In this document: positions 32,955 through 42,400 of the stretch, piece after piece
Position numbering within the stretch: the stretch's first letter is position 1
How the letters are laid out: every line of letters begins with the position of its first letter
Origin: Acidobacteriota bacterium
GTDB lineage: Bacteria; Acidobacteriota; Terriglobia; Bryobacterales; Bryobacteraceae
Assembly: GCA_018268935.1 (NCBI GenBank)
Contig: JAFDVS010000028.1
Coordinates: 1-64,000, forward strand
Direction of reading: 5' to 3'
DNA: 64,000 nt
Made by a program: the position numbers and the translations under genes
Notes under the pieces: model-generated
What the model was told of the DNA's origin: nothing
Seen by the model: the letters and a program-made list of their open reading frames with translations, nothing else
Databases searched by the model: none

Positions 32955-35589
32955 CGGGATCGGTGCGGGCCGCGGTGAGCACGGGTGGGATGGCGGCGAG
33001 GCAGGCCGCGGCGAAGATGGTGAGGAACGGGGTGATGAGGAGGCGCGGGTCAGTGGCTTTCACTTCGAACAACAGGGTGCGGAAGAGTTGTTCGGCGGCG
33101 AGTCCGGCGGTGAGCCCAACGGCGGAGCCGAGGATCAGCATGAAGAAGACGCTGGAGGCCACCTGGGTGATGACGTGCGTGGAGCGCGCGCCGAGGGCGA
33201 TGCGAATGCCGAGTTCGCGCTTGCGCTGGAGGACGCTGTAGTTGAGGACTCCGTAGAGGCCGACGGCGGCGAGGATGAGGGCGAGAATGGCGAAGAAGAG
33301 GGAGAGTGTGGCGAGGAGGCGTTCGCGGATGGTGTGGGCGCGGACGATTTCGGATTGGGGGACGATGTTGGTGACGCGGAGATCGGGTTGAGACTGGGAT
33401 ACCAGTTTTCGGATTTGGGCGGCGATGGCGTCTGGAGTGACGCCGGTGGTGCGGACGAGGATGGTAGCCCAATCCTTACCGCTGAGCGGAGAGTAGGCGA
33501 CGGGACGGATGGGCTCGCGCATGTCGCGGTATCGGGCGTCGCGGACGTAGCCGATGATCTGGGTGCGGACGGGGATGTTTTTGTGGTCAAGGCGTTCGAA
33601 TGTTTTGCCGATGGGGTTGGCGCCATCGAAGAAGGCGCGAGCGAAGGATTCGTTGACGATGGCGACACCTTCGACGGGTTGGTCTTTCTCGTTCACGATG
33701 GGGTGTTTGTCGGTGTGGTTGAATTCGCGGCCATCAATGAGGGGGATACTCATGGTTTCGAAGAAGCCGGGGGAGACGCCGAGGAAGTAGGGTTCGTTGG
33801 CGTGATGAGTCTGGCCGGCGGTGCGGATGGTGGAGGTCCAGCCGTTGCCACTCATGAGCGCCCAACCGGCGATGGCAGTGGCTTCGACACCGGAGATGGA
33901 GCGCAGTTGATCCGCGGCATGCTGCCAGTTTTGCTGGGGACGGGTGCGTTCCTTGCCGTACATGCGGGATTCGGTTTCGACGGTGAGAACGTTGTTGGCG
34001 TCGAAGCCTGTGGGCTGGGAAGAGAGTCGGTTGAAGGTGGCGACGAAGAGGCCGGCGGTGAAGTGAACGAGGAAGCAGAAGGCGACTTGCGCGGCGACGA
34101 GGGCGTTCATGAGGCGGCGGCGGGCATGTGGGTCATCGCCGCCTTTGAGCGCGCTGACGGGTTGGACGCGACAGGCACGGGTGGCGGGGGCGAGTCCGAA
34201 GAGGATGGTGACGGCGAGCGCGAGGATGGCGGAGAAGGCGAGCACGCGCCAATCGGCGGGCATGTGGAGGCGGAGCGGATCGTCAGGGGGATTGATCATT
34301 TGGACGACGAAGGGTGCGGACCATGCGGCGAAGACTGCTCCGAGTATGGTGGCGGTGATGGCGAGGAGAAGGCATTCGATGAAGAGGAGTTGAAGGAGGC
34401 GTGCGCGGCCGGCCCCGATGGAGATGCGGAGGGCCATTTCTTTCTGGCGGGCGGCGGCTTGGGCGGAGAGGAGATTGGCGACGTTGGCGCAAGCGATGAG
34501 GAGGACGAGCAAGACGACTGCGCCGAGGATGAGGAGGGAGCGGCGGTAGGTTTTCTGGGTTTCGGATGCGCCGGCGGAAGCGGAGTTAATGCGGAGTTCG
34601 GTGTTGACGAATTGGTCGATTCGTTCGCGGGGTGTATCGGCGGGCCATTGTTTGGCGGCCTCGCGGCGGTCGGCAGTCATGGCGGCTTGGAGTTGTTGTT
34701 GGATTTGAGTGAGTGAGATGCCGGACTTTGGGCGGAGCCAGATGCGGGTCCAGGCCCAATGCGGGTCGGGGATGGCGCGGGCGTTCTGCATTGCCGGGAC
34801 GAAGATGTCGGTCATGAGGCCCGTTTCCGTTCCGGTGTAGCCTTCGGGGGAGACGCCGATGATTTCGTAGAGAGTGGCTCCGATGCGGAAGGTGCGTCCG
34901 ATGACTTTGGGGTCGCGGGCGAAGCGGCGGGTCCAGTATTGATGGGTGAGGACGGCGACGGGGTGGGCTCCGGGTTGGCGATCGTCGTTGTCGCCGATGA
35001 GGCGGCCGAGCGCGGGTTGGAGGCCGAGGGCGGAGAAGTGATTGCCGGAGACGTACTGGCGGTAGGCTTTCTCCATTTCGTTTTCGGTGGAGTAGGTGAT
35101 GTCGTTGCGGGTGGTGTAGCTGAGGAGGAAGAGGTCGGCTTTGGCTGTGAGGGCTTCCGTGAATTTTTTGTAGAGAGGATAGGAGAAGGCGTCGACTTCC
35201 AGACCGGCGTAAGAGAGCGTGTAGAGGGAGGAGGGGTCGGAGACGGGGAGTGGGCGGAGGAGGACGGCGTCGATGAGGCGGAAGGCGGCGGTGACGGCTC
35301 CGATGGCGAGGGCGAGGGAGAGGATGGCGGAAGCGGTTGCGGCGGGGCGACGCTTGAGTTGACGGTAGCCGAAGATGATGTCGGCGCGGAGGGAGTCGAG
35401 CCAGGTGGCGAGTTTGAGATCGGCGGAGGCTTCGCGATGGCGGAGATGGCTGCCGAAGGCTTGTTCGGCTTCTTCGCGGGTGCGGCCTGCTTCGATGGCG
35501 TGGTGGATGTGGTCGGCGAGTTCCTCGTCGATTTCGTTGTGGAGGCGCTGGCGGGTGAGGGCGTTGCGGAGACGGGTGAAGAGGGACAT
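32932..35589 (-). CDS. ADOP-type MacB-like ABC permease
   Basis: An 885-residue protein of the acidobacterial duplicated orphan permease type. The N-terminal ~90 residues are the characteristic cytoplasmic region (QRLHNEIDEELADHIHHAIE), followed by two MacB-core/FtsX units. About eight membrane spans are visible, among them LLILGAVVLLVLLIACANVANLL and LLATLSLFFAILALILAAVGLYGVL; it ends ARTDPATALRSE. These permeases lack an adjacent ATPase; their substrates are unknown. It is preceded by a PadR regulator 4 bp upstream on the same strand, so the pair forms an operon under PadR control. Confidence 0.93.
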   Translation of the reverse strand: MSLFTRLRNALTRQRLHNEIDEELADHIHHAIEAGRTREEAEQAFGSHLRHREASADLKLATWLDSLRADIIFGYRQLKRRPAATASAILSLALAIGAVTAAFRLIDAVLLRPLPVSDPSSLYTLSYAGLEVDAFSYPLYKKFTEALTAKADLFLLSYTTRNDITYSTENEMEKAYRQYVSGNHFSALGLQPALGRLIGDNDDRQPGAHPVAVLTHQYWTRRFARDPKVIGRTFRIGATLYEIIGVSPEGYTGTETGLMTDIFVPAMQNARAIPDPHWAWTRIWLRPKSGISLTQIQQQLQAAMTADRREAAKQWPADTPRERIDQFVNTELRINSASAGASETQKTYRRSLLILGAVVLLVLLIACANVANLLSAQAAARQKEMALRISIGAGRARLLQLLFIECLLLAITATILGAVFAAWSAPFVVQMINPPDDPLRLHMPADWRVLAFSAILALAVTILFGLAPATRACRVQPVSALKGGDDPHARRRLMNALVAAQVAFCFLVHFTAGLFVATFNRLSSQPTGFDANNVLTVETESRMYGKERTRPQQNWQHAADQLRSISGVEATAIAGWALMSGNGWTSTIRTAGQTHHANEPYFLGVSPGFFETMSIPLIDGREFNHTDKHPIVNEKDQPVEGVAIVNESFARAFFDGANPIGKTFERLDHKNIPVRTQIIGYVRDARYRDMREPIRPVAYSPLSGKDWATILVRTTGVTPDAIAAQIRKLVSQSQPDLRVTNIVPQSEIVRAHTIRERLLATLSLFFAILALILAAVGLYGVLNYSVLQRKRELGIRIALGARSTHVITQVASSVFFMLILGSAVGLTAGLAAEQLFRTLLFEVKATDPRLLITPFLTIFAAACLAAIPPVLTAARTDPATALRSE

Positions 35590-35593
35590 GGTG

Positions 35594-35923
35594 TCAGGCC
35601 ATCCTTAATACGGTGTGGATTGCGGCGGAGGTGGTGGTCCAGCGCTGCTCTTCGGCGGTTAGGTGTTTGCGGCCGGCGGCGGTGAGATCGTAGACGCGGG
35701 AGCGGCGGCCGTCTTCGCGAGTGACCCAGCGGGCTTTGAGTGCTCCGGATTCTTCGAGGCGGTGGAGAGCGGGGTAGAGGGAGCCTTCTTCGACACGGAG
35801 GATGTCGCCGGAGACTTCGACGATGGCGGCCATGATGGCGTAGCCGTGGAGGGGGGCACGGCGGGAGAGGATTTTGAGGATTAGGAGATCGAGCGCGCCT
35901 TGGAGAGTGTCTTGTTTTCCCAT
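35594..35923 (-). CDS. PadR-family transcriptional regulator
   Basis: A 109-residue winged-helix repressor: DTLQGALDLLILKILSRRAP, HGYAIMAAI, VEEGSLYPALHRLEESG and YDLTAAGRKHL are the family signatures. PadR proteins in acidobacteria are typically paired with ADOP permeases. An array of four CTTAG units just upstream (35932-35961) is a likely binding site, giving autoregulation of the regulator-permease operon. Confidence 0.93.
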   Translation of the reverse strand: MGKQDTLQGALDLLILKILSRRAPLHGYAIMAAIVEVSGDILRVEEGSLYPALHRLEESGALKARWVTREDGRRSRVYDLTAAGRKHLTAEEQRWTTTSAAIHTVLRMA

Positions 35924-35930
35924 AGTGAGT

Positions 35931-35961
35931 GCTTAGATGGCTTAGTACTTAGACAGCTTAG
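35931..35961. promoter_or_regulatory. CTTAG array, probable PadR operator
   Basis: CTTAG occurs at 35932, 35941, 35948 and 35957, with steps of 9, 7 and 9 bp, starting eight bases upstream of the PadR start. The central TTAGTACTTAG includes the palindrome AGTACT. Location and regularity suggest an autoregulatory operator. Confidence 0.45.
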
Positions 35962-35971
35962 CATGGGAATT

Positions 35972-36002
35972 GGTTAGCCGCCGGCCTGGAGGCCCGCGTC
36001 AC
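35972..36002 (+). repeat. Dispersed hairpin repeat, copy B
   Basis: Core 35979-35998: CGC, C.C mismatch, GGCC-TGGA-GGCC, GCG. Nearly identical to copy E (61274-61303). The conserved TCA at its 3' end supplies the stop codon of the PQQ dehydrogenase on the - strand. Confidence 0.75.
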
Positions 36003-37918
36003 TTCGGATTGAAGAGGCGGAACACGTAGAGGGTGGCTCCGGTGCGGTAGTGGCGCATCCAGGGGGCGCCTGCTCCGGTGTAGCCGGCGACGGCTCCGCT
36101 CATGCCGGAGGCGATGGCGATGTATTGCTGGTTGTCGAGGGTGAAGGTGATGGGCGCTGCTCGGATGCCGGAGCCGGTTTGGTAAGACCAGAGGATGGCG
36201 CCTTTGGTTGCGTCGAAGGCTTGGAATGCGCCTTCGCCGGTGCCGGTGAAGAGGAGGTTGCCTGCGGTGGCGAGCATGCCTGTGCCCATGGGTGTGCGGG
36301 TTTTCGATTCCCATGCAATGCTGCCGTCGTCGGCCTTGATGGCCATCACTTTGCCGTAGGCTTTACCGGGGAGATAGCGGAAGCCGCTGGGGCCGGGCGG
36401 GAGTCCTTTCTTCTTCGCTTCGACGCCGTAGTTGAAGAATGTGGCGCAGTTTTCGATTACGGGGATGTAGACGTAGCGCGTGAGCGGCGAGTAGGACATG
36501 GCGTTCCACTCTTTGCCACCGGCAGCGCCGGGACAGACTTCGACGCCTTCGTAGGTGGGGATTTTGGTGGGGTCGATGATGGGGACGCCTTGCGGGTTGA
36601 AGCCTTTGGTCCAGGTGACGCGGACGAAGGGTTTGGCGTAGAGGAAGCGGCCGGTGGCGCGTTCGAGGGCGAAGAAGTGGCCGTTGCGATCGGCGTGGAC
36701 GAGGGCTTTGACGCGCTGGCCGTTGTGGAGGAGATCGTCGATGAAGAGGAGTTCGTTGACCCCGTCGTAATCCCAGACGTCGTGGGGCGTGTATTGGTAG
36801 TGCCAGACGAGTTTGCCGGTGTCGGCGTTGAGAGCGACGACGGAATCGCTGTAGAGATTGCTGCGGAGGCGGGCGTCGCCGTCGTAATCGGGGAAGGGAT
36901 TGCCGGTGCCCCAGTAGACGAGGTTGAGCGCGGGGTCGTAGGCTCCGTTCATCCAAGTGGCGGCTCCACCGGTTTTCCAGGAGGTGCCGGACCAGGTGTT
37001 GTTGTGCGGCTCGTTTTCGCCGGGGATGGTGTGGAAGCGCCAGAGTTGTTTACCGGTGGCGGCGTCGTAGGCAGCAATGAAGCCTCTTGACGGATAGTCG
37101 CCTCCGGCCATGCCGGTGATGACTTTGTTGCCGACGATCAAGGGCGGGGAGGTGATGGAGACGTTGTCTTCGACGCGGCCGACTTCGACGTCCCAGCGGG
37201 GGCGGCCGTCGCGGGCGTTGAGTGCGACGAGGTGGGCATCGAGCGTGCCGAGGTAGATGGTGTCGTTGAGAATGGCGATGCCGCGATTGACGGGGCCGCA
37301 GCAGTATTTGAGTTTTTCGGGGAGACGGCGGCGATAGTGCCAGAGTTCGGCTCCGGTGCGGGCGTCGATGGCGAAGACGTGGTTCCAGGAGGTGGTGAGG
37401 AAGAGGACACCGTTGACGTATAGGGGAGTGGATTGGAGGCCGTCGGGGGTGCCGGTTTGGAAGCTCCAGGCGGGGACGAGGCTGCGGACGTTGGTGGAGT
37501 TGATTTGTTTGAGGGGGGAGAAGCGTTGGTTGCCGAGGTCGCGGGAGAAGCTGAGCCAGGTGTCTTGCGGCGGGTTCTTTAGTTGATCGAATGTGACTTG
37601 GATGGGCGGAGTGGTGAGGTCGTTGGCGGGTTGGATGGCGGTGGTGGAGAGTTTTCTTAGGTGGGCTGCTATGGCTTTGATGTCGACGGTGTCGCGGAAG
37701 GCGGGCATGGGAGTGTTGGGGATGCCTTCGCGGATGATGCGCTCGAGTTGGGCGTCGGAGGTGGCGCGGTGCCAGAGGGGGTTGGTGAGATCGGGGCCGG
37801 ATGCGCCTTCGGCAGTGGCTCCGTGACAGACGGCGCAGTGGGTGGTGTATTGGGATTGGGCGGGGTCGGGTTGGGGCTGGGCTTGGAGGAGGGCGGTGAG
37901 GAAGAGGAGTGGGAGCAC
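35999..37918 (-). CDS. PQQ-dependent dehydrogenase with N-terminal cytochrome c
   Basis: A 639-residue periplasmic quinohaemoprotein, GTG start at 37918 chosen because it begins the signal peptide (LLPLFLT-type leader before AQPQPDPAQ). A haem-c site CAVCH is at residues 28-32, in front of the propeller rather than behind it as in type II alcohol dehydrogenases. The propeller has DLGNQRFSPLKQINSTNV, the vicinal-Cys pair in KYCCGPVNRG, tryptophan-docking repeats (GAELWHY, GKQLWRF, GKLVWHY) and PVIENCATFFN. Expected to oxidise an alcohol or sugar and pass electrons to the haem. Substrate unknown. Confidence 0.88.
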   Translation of the reverse strand: MLPLLFLTALLQAQPQPDPAQSQYTTHCAVCHGATAEGASGPDLTNPLWHRATSDAQLERIIREGIPNTPMPAFRDTVDIKAIAAHLRKLSTTAIQPANDLTTPPIQVTFDQLKNPPQDTWLSFSRDLGNQRFSPLKQINSTNVRSLVPAWSFQTGTPDGLQSTPLYVNGVLFLTTSWNHVFAIDARTGAELWHYRRRLPEKLKYCCGPVNRGIAILNDTIYLGTLDAHLVALNARDGRPRWDVEVGRVEDNVSITSPPLIVGNKVITGMAGGDYPSRGFIAAYDAATGKQLWRFHTIPGENEPHNNTWSGTSWKTGGAATWMNGAYDPALNLVYWGTGNPFPDYDGDARLRSNLYSDSVVALNADTGKLVWHYQYTPHDVWDYDGVNELLFIDDLLHNGQRVKALVHADRNGHFFALERATGRFLYAKPFVRVTWTKGFNPQGVPIIDPTKIPTYEGVEVCPGAAGGKEWNAMSYSPLTRYVYIPVIENCATFFNYGVEAKKKGLPPGPSGFRYLPGKAYGKVMAIKADDGSIAWESKTRTPMGTGMLATAGNLLFTGTGEGAFQAFDATKGAILWSYQTGSGIRAAPITFTLDNQQYIAIASGMSGAVAGYTGAGAPWMRHYRTGATLYVFRLFNPK

Positions 37919-37940
37919 TTGGGAATTGTATCGTGGGTGG

Positions 37941-38843
37941 TTAGAGCCAGGGGCCTGGGGGATGCCAGTTTTGAGTGAATGGACTGTCTTTGGTGGCGGC
38001 GGTGAGCGGTGTTATGGCGAAGCGGCGAACCTGGTCGACGATGGTTTCGAAATTCCATTCGGCACCGAGTCTGCTGCGGCGAGCGAAGGCTCTCCATTGC
38101 AGGCTTCGGGCCGGATCTGTGCTGAAGGCTGTTGTGAGTCCGACGGGATTGCTTTGGATTGCGGTACCGCGGTTGTGGAATGTGGCTCGTATTGCTTGCA
38201 CAAGTTGAGTGCCATCGAACGGGTAGAGTTGCGCGAGGAGGGCGATGTCATAGTAGTCCTTGATGCGGCTGTTGAGCATACCGAGGACCGTGATCGCTTC
38301 CAGCTTTTCGGCGACGACGGCTTCCTTCGGATAGGCTCGGAGAATGGGTGGCGGGAATTCGAGCATGGGGGGATAGTGGACCATGGCCGGCGGAGGTACA
38401 ATCACGTCTCCGAATCCGATGTCGATTTGCATTGGGATGCGCGCTTTGGCGAGGATTGCGTGGAAGCGGATTCGGACGCCTTCATACTCCCCGTCCTCCT
38501 TGATTCGCTGGAGTTCGATGGAAGTGGGGTCAAACTCGATACCGTCGAGTTCGGTGGTGGGCTGACAGAGGTGGGTGACGATGGAATGGATGTGTTCCCA
38601 TTCGTTGCTGGTGATTCCGGCGAGGTCGATGTCGATGGTGGGACGGGTGATGGGCGCGTTCCAGGCGGTGAGGAGAAGAGCGCCTTTGAGAATGAAGCGC
38701 TCGGCGAAAGGAGACTGAGCCAGGCGGTAGAGGAAGCGCTCCATGGCGAAGTATTGGAGTAGTTCCTGAAAGGGGCGATTCTCCGCGCGTGCACGGTTGA
38801 GGAGGCGCTGGCGAATCGAGGCGCCAATGTCGCGGGTGCTCAT
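37941..38843 (-). CDS. AbiEii/AbiGii-family nucleotidyltransferase toxin
   Basis: A 300-residue protein with the nucleotidyltransferase motif of AbiEii: FILKGALLL near residue 47, then RPTIDIDLAG with the catalytic Asp pair, and KLEAITVLG plus KDYYDIALL toward the C-terminus. In type IV toxin-antitoxin systems AbiEii modifies targets (GTP or tRNA) and arrests growth on phage infection. The ATG overlaps the antitoxin stop by 4 bp (ATGA), the usual antitoxin-first order. Confidence 0.9.
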   Translation of the reverse strand: MSTRDIGASIRQRLLNRARAENRPFQELLQYFAMERFLYRLAQSPFAERFILKGALLLTAWNAPITRPTIDIDLAGITSNEWEHIHSIVTHLCQPTTELDGIEFDPTSIELQRIKEDGEYEGVRIRFHAILAKARIPMQIDIGFGDVIVPPPAMVHYPPMLEFPPPILRAYPKEAVVAEKLEAITVLGMLNSRIKDYYDIALLAQLYPFDGTQLVQAIRATFHNRGTAIQSNPVGLTTAFSTDPARSLQWRAFARRSRLGAEWNFETIVDQVRRFAITPLTAATKDSPFTQNWHPPGPWL

Positions 38844-39445
38844 AGCAGGGCCTCGATGTAGGGGCGCATGATGGTCTCGACGCGGTTCATTCGGGAGAAG
38901 GTGTGGAGTTGGTTCCAGTGTGGTTTCCTGGTTCGCTCGCGGTAGGTGCGAAGGGCCTGGATGGCAACGTCGAGGCCGATTTTGTTGCGGTATTTGAAGC
39001 AGTCGGCGATGGATTTTTCGGGGGAGTAGATTCGGACGGGTATGGTGTCGATCGAGATGGATTGGACGCCTGCGCTGAAGGAAGGCTCAGAGAACCAGAA
39101 GGTGCGGATCGGGATGGTGTCCAGTTTGGGGACTTGGGCGTGGCTGGGGAGAGCGATGTCGATGGAGTGAGGGACTTGGGTGGTGAGGCGGTGATGGTAG
39201 AGGGCGGAGATGAGGCAGACGACGGCACGTGGGATGCGGATGGCGACGGCGACGAAGTCGGGATTGGTGAGCGGTGGCTTGGCGGCGAGGCGGTAAAGGC
39301 CTCTTGTCACGGGTTCGATGATGCCCTGATCTCTGAGGGTGTAGAGGGTGCGAGGGTGGATACCGAGGTGGATGGCGTCACTGGTGCGGAGAATACCATT
39401 GTGGCGGGTGAAGATGCGGCGGGCTTTGTCAAGGGATGGATGCAT
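38840..39445 (-). CDS. AbiEi-family antitoxin, transcriptional regulator
   Basis: A 201-residue protein with an N-terminal winged helix (HNGILRTSDAIHLGIHPRTLYTLRDQGIIEPVTRG) and the AbiEi C-terminal antitoxin domain (IYSPEKSIADCFKYRNKIGLDVAIQALR). It would bind its own promoter and neutralise AbiEii. TATCCG-based repeats lie 5-39 bp upstream of the start codon, matching the expectation of negative autoregulation. Confidence 0.9.
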   Translation of the reverse strand: MHPSLDKARRIFTRHNGILRTSDAIHLGIHPRTLYTLRDQGIIEPVTRGLYRLAAKPPLTNPDFVAVAIRIPRAVVCLISALYHHRLTTQVPHSIDIALPSHAQVPKLDTIPIRTFWFSEPSFSAGVQSISIDTIPVRIYSPEKSIADCFKYRNKIGLDVAIQALRTYRERTRKPHWNQLHTFSRMNRVETIMRPYIEALL

Positions 39446-39449
39446 CTCA

Positions 39450-39484
39450 CGGATATTATATCTTTTATCCGAGGATTTTATCCG
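39450..39484. promoter_or_regulatory. TATCCG repeats, probable AbiEi operator
   Basis: CGGATA at 39450-39455 and TTTTATCCG at 39463-39471 form an inverted pair, and a second TTTTATCCG follows at 39476-39484. The block is AT-rich and is placed directly before the antitoxin start, where it must overlap promoter or ribosome-site sequence. Confidence 0.5.
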
Positions 39485-39499
39485 TGGCTGACGTAGTGT

Positions 39500-42400
39500 T
39501 CAGATCTGGTTGACCCAAGTCTCGGCAAGGGCGCGCTCGCGAGGCATATTGAGTTCAGTGAAGATTTGGAGAGCTTGGGTGAGGAGGGTGCGTGCTTGGC
39601 CTGACTTGTTTTGATCGAGCAGGATTAGGCCTTGGTTGGCGAGGCTAAAGGCCAGTCCGGCGCGGTCGCCAAGTTCGAGAGAGAGGGCTTCTTGCTTCTT
39701 GGCCAGTTCCATTGCCTTACCGAGTTGCCCGGTATCCTTTAGAATCACGGCTTGGTTGCCGTAACAAATCTGTAATCCGACGCGGTCTTCGAGATAGTGA
39801 CAAAGAGATTCTTCGAGCTTGAGAAGCGCCAATGCTCCACTGTGTTGGCCTTGGGCCTGTAGAATCCCAGCTTGGCTACCGTAGCTATGGCACAATCCAG
39901 CGACATCGCCCAATTGCAGACAGATCGCTGCCTCCTTTTTGGCAAGATGCATAGCCTCGTCAAACCTGCCCGATCGTTTGAGGATCAAGGCCTGATTACC
40001 ATAGGTCTTACTCAAGCCTCGAAGATCGCCCAGGCTCTCGCAGATCGACTCTGATTTCTGGTGTAGAGCCATAGCATCATCAAGCCGATCCTGATCTTGC
40101 ATGATCGTGGCTTGATTGCCGTAACTCAGTTGCAGACCATCCAAATCCCCAAGTTGGAGGTAGATGACCTCGGATTTCTTGAGAAGGCTCATAGCGTCCT
40201 CGGGTTGACCCCAAATCCGGCGAAGCTGAGCTTGGCCAACGTAGCTCCCTGCCAAGCTTGCAGAGTCCGCCAGTTCATGACTCAATCCCTCTTGCTTCAG
40301 GAAAAGGTTCAGGGCCTCCTCAAGCTGACCGGTGTTCTTCAAGATCGTGGCTTGATTGCCAAAGGAATTGATCAAACCGTGTCTATCGCCAGTTTGCTCA
40401 CAGATGAGTTCTACCTTCTTATGCATGCTCATCGCCTCCCCTACCTGACCCCAAACAGCTAGGATGAGGGCTTGGTTGGTGTAGCTGGTCAATAGACCTT
40501 GAATGTCACTGAGTTCGTGGCAGATTGCTTCTTCTCTTCTGTGCAGGTTCATGGCTTCGTCTAATCTTCCCCAGCTCTGTAGAATTAACGCCTCAAAGCC
40601 ATAAATCGCATGCGTACCAGCGCGGTCACCGATTTGCTCGATGTTCAATCGGCATTGCCGCACGATGGAGAAAGCTTCGACAAGCAGACCTGTTCTGTAA
40701 GCGTGTTCTGCACCTAAATTGAAAACAATGGTGTAGCGTTTCCAATCCTCTGCTTTTGCGAGGAATGTAATGGTAGCCTCCACCTCGGGCACGCAGTACA
40801 GAGGTTCCAGCCATTGTGTTCGGTCCTTGTCCCAGGCGGTGAGGCGGCGGAGGAGGGCTTCGACTCGGGCTTGGTTGAGTTGGTGCTGGGTCTTTGGATC
40901 GAGATCCTTGAGGACGATGTCGCGGAGGGCGGTGTGGAGCGTGAAGCGGGAGGTTTCGCGGTCTATCGTTCGAAGCAGGGAGGTGTCGGCGAGTTGGTTG
41001 GCCGCGGTCCACATTGCTTCGTTGTCGAGTCCAGACATTTCACCGGCGAGGGGAAGCCAGACTCCATCGGGGGAACAGACGGCGACTGCCTTGAGGAGTG
41101 CTTTCGCTTCGGTGGTGTGCGGCGCGATGGCGGTGCGGAGGAGTTTGGGGAGATTGAGAGTGCCGTTGACCAGGGCCTCGGTGCGGAGAGCCGCGATCGC
41201 TTCGGCTCTGGGGCGGGTGTCGCGGCGGAGCAGGTCTGCAGCTATCGCGAGAGCGTAGGGGAGGTGTTCGAGACGGCGGGCGAAGGAGCGGAGTGCGTCG
41301 CCGTGCGTGGTGAGCCAACCGGGGAGACGCTGGTTGAGTAGGTTTTCGGTTTCTTCGGGCTCAAAGCCTTCTACATGGAGGATGGCGTCTTCAGGGATGT
41401 CGGGGAGCGCGGTGTGCCGGGAGGTGAAGATGACGGTGGTTGGAGGCCCGGGGTTGAGGGCGCAGAGGGATTCGTCCCAGATGTCGTCGAGGATGAGGAG
41501 CGCTTTGTTGTCGCGGAGCCAGTGGTGGGCGCGTTCGATTTGGTGCTCGGGGGATTGACGGGATTCGTGGTGGGGGAGCTTCGCGGCGAGTTCGACACCG
41601 ATGCTTTCGAGTGATCGGCCCCGTCCGCAGAACTGTTCGATGACGATGGGGGTGTCGCCGCGCTCCCAGGATTGCCAGGCGAAGTCGCGGGCGAGGGTGG
41701 ATTTGCCTGCCCCGGCTTCGCCTCGGAGTAGGACGGGACTGGCGGTGATGTGGTCGCCGAGCCAGGCTAGATGTTTGGGGCGGGAGACGAGGCCGGGTTG
41801 ACGGGGGGCGAGACGATTCCAGGATTTGGTGTCCGGCGGGTGGATGTGTTGGAGGAGGAGATCGACGGTGGTTTGGGGGATGGTGTGGATTTCGGCTCTA
41901 ATGTCGGAGAGCATCTCGGCGTCGAAGATGCGGCTGACACGGTCGTTGGTTTTGATTTCTTCGGCGAAGTAGAGCGTCATGAGGGTACGCCAGTCTTGCG
42001 GCTGGTTGTTGTGCTCCCAGCCATCGTGGGCGTAGCGCTCGATGGTGGCGCGCCAGGTGGGTTGCCAACGGTCGAGGTCGGTGGTGAGCCAGTCGTGGAC
42101 GCCTTGGTGGAAGGCTTGGTGACGCTGAGTTGGTTCCTGGGAGAGGAGAGTGTCGATGTTGGGGAGAGGTGCGTCAGGGAGCCAGGTGTCGAGGGCTTTG
42201 ATCTCGGACTGGATGAGGGACGGGAGTTTGGTTTCGCCGGCTTGGTGCGCGAGATCGTAAGTGGCTTTGAGATAGGCGCGGCGGGCGGCACGTTGCAGGT
42301 CGTGGTTGACGGCGGAGGAGGATTGAATGGATTTCCAGCCCTTGCGGATGGCAGTGCAGACGAGCGCGTCGGCGCGATTGCCGATGATGCCGGTGGCGGC

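Noticed and set aside
33088..34716. Long open frame on the + strand opposite the ADOP permease
   Set aside because: Gly/Glu/Asp-rich translation with no family pattern; it is the complement of a clearly real permease gene in a high-GC region.
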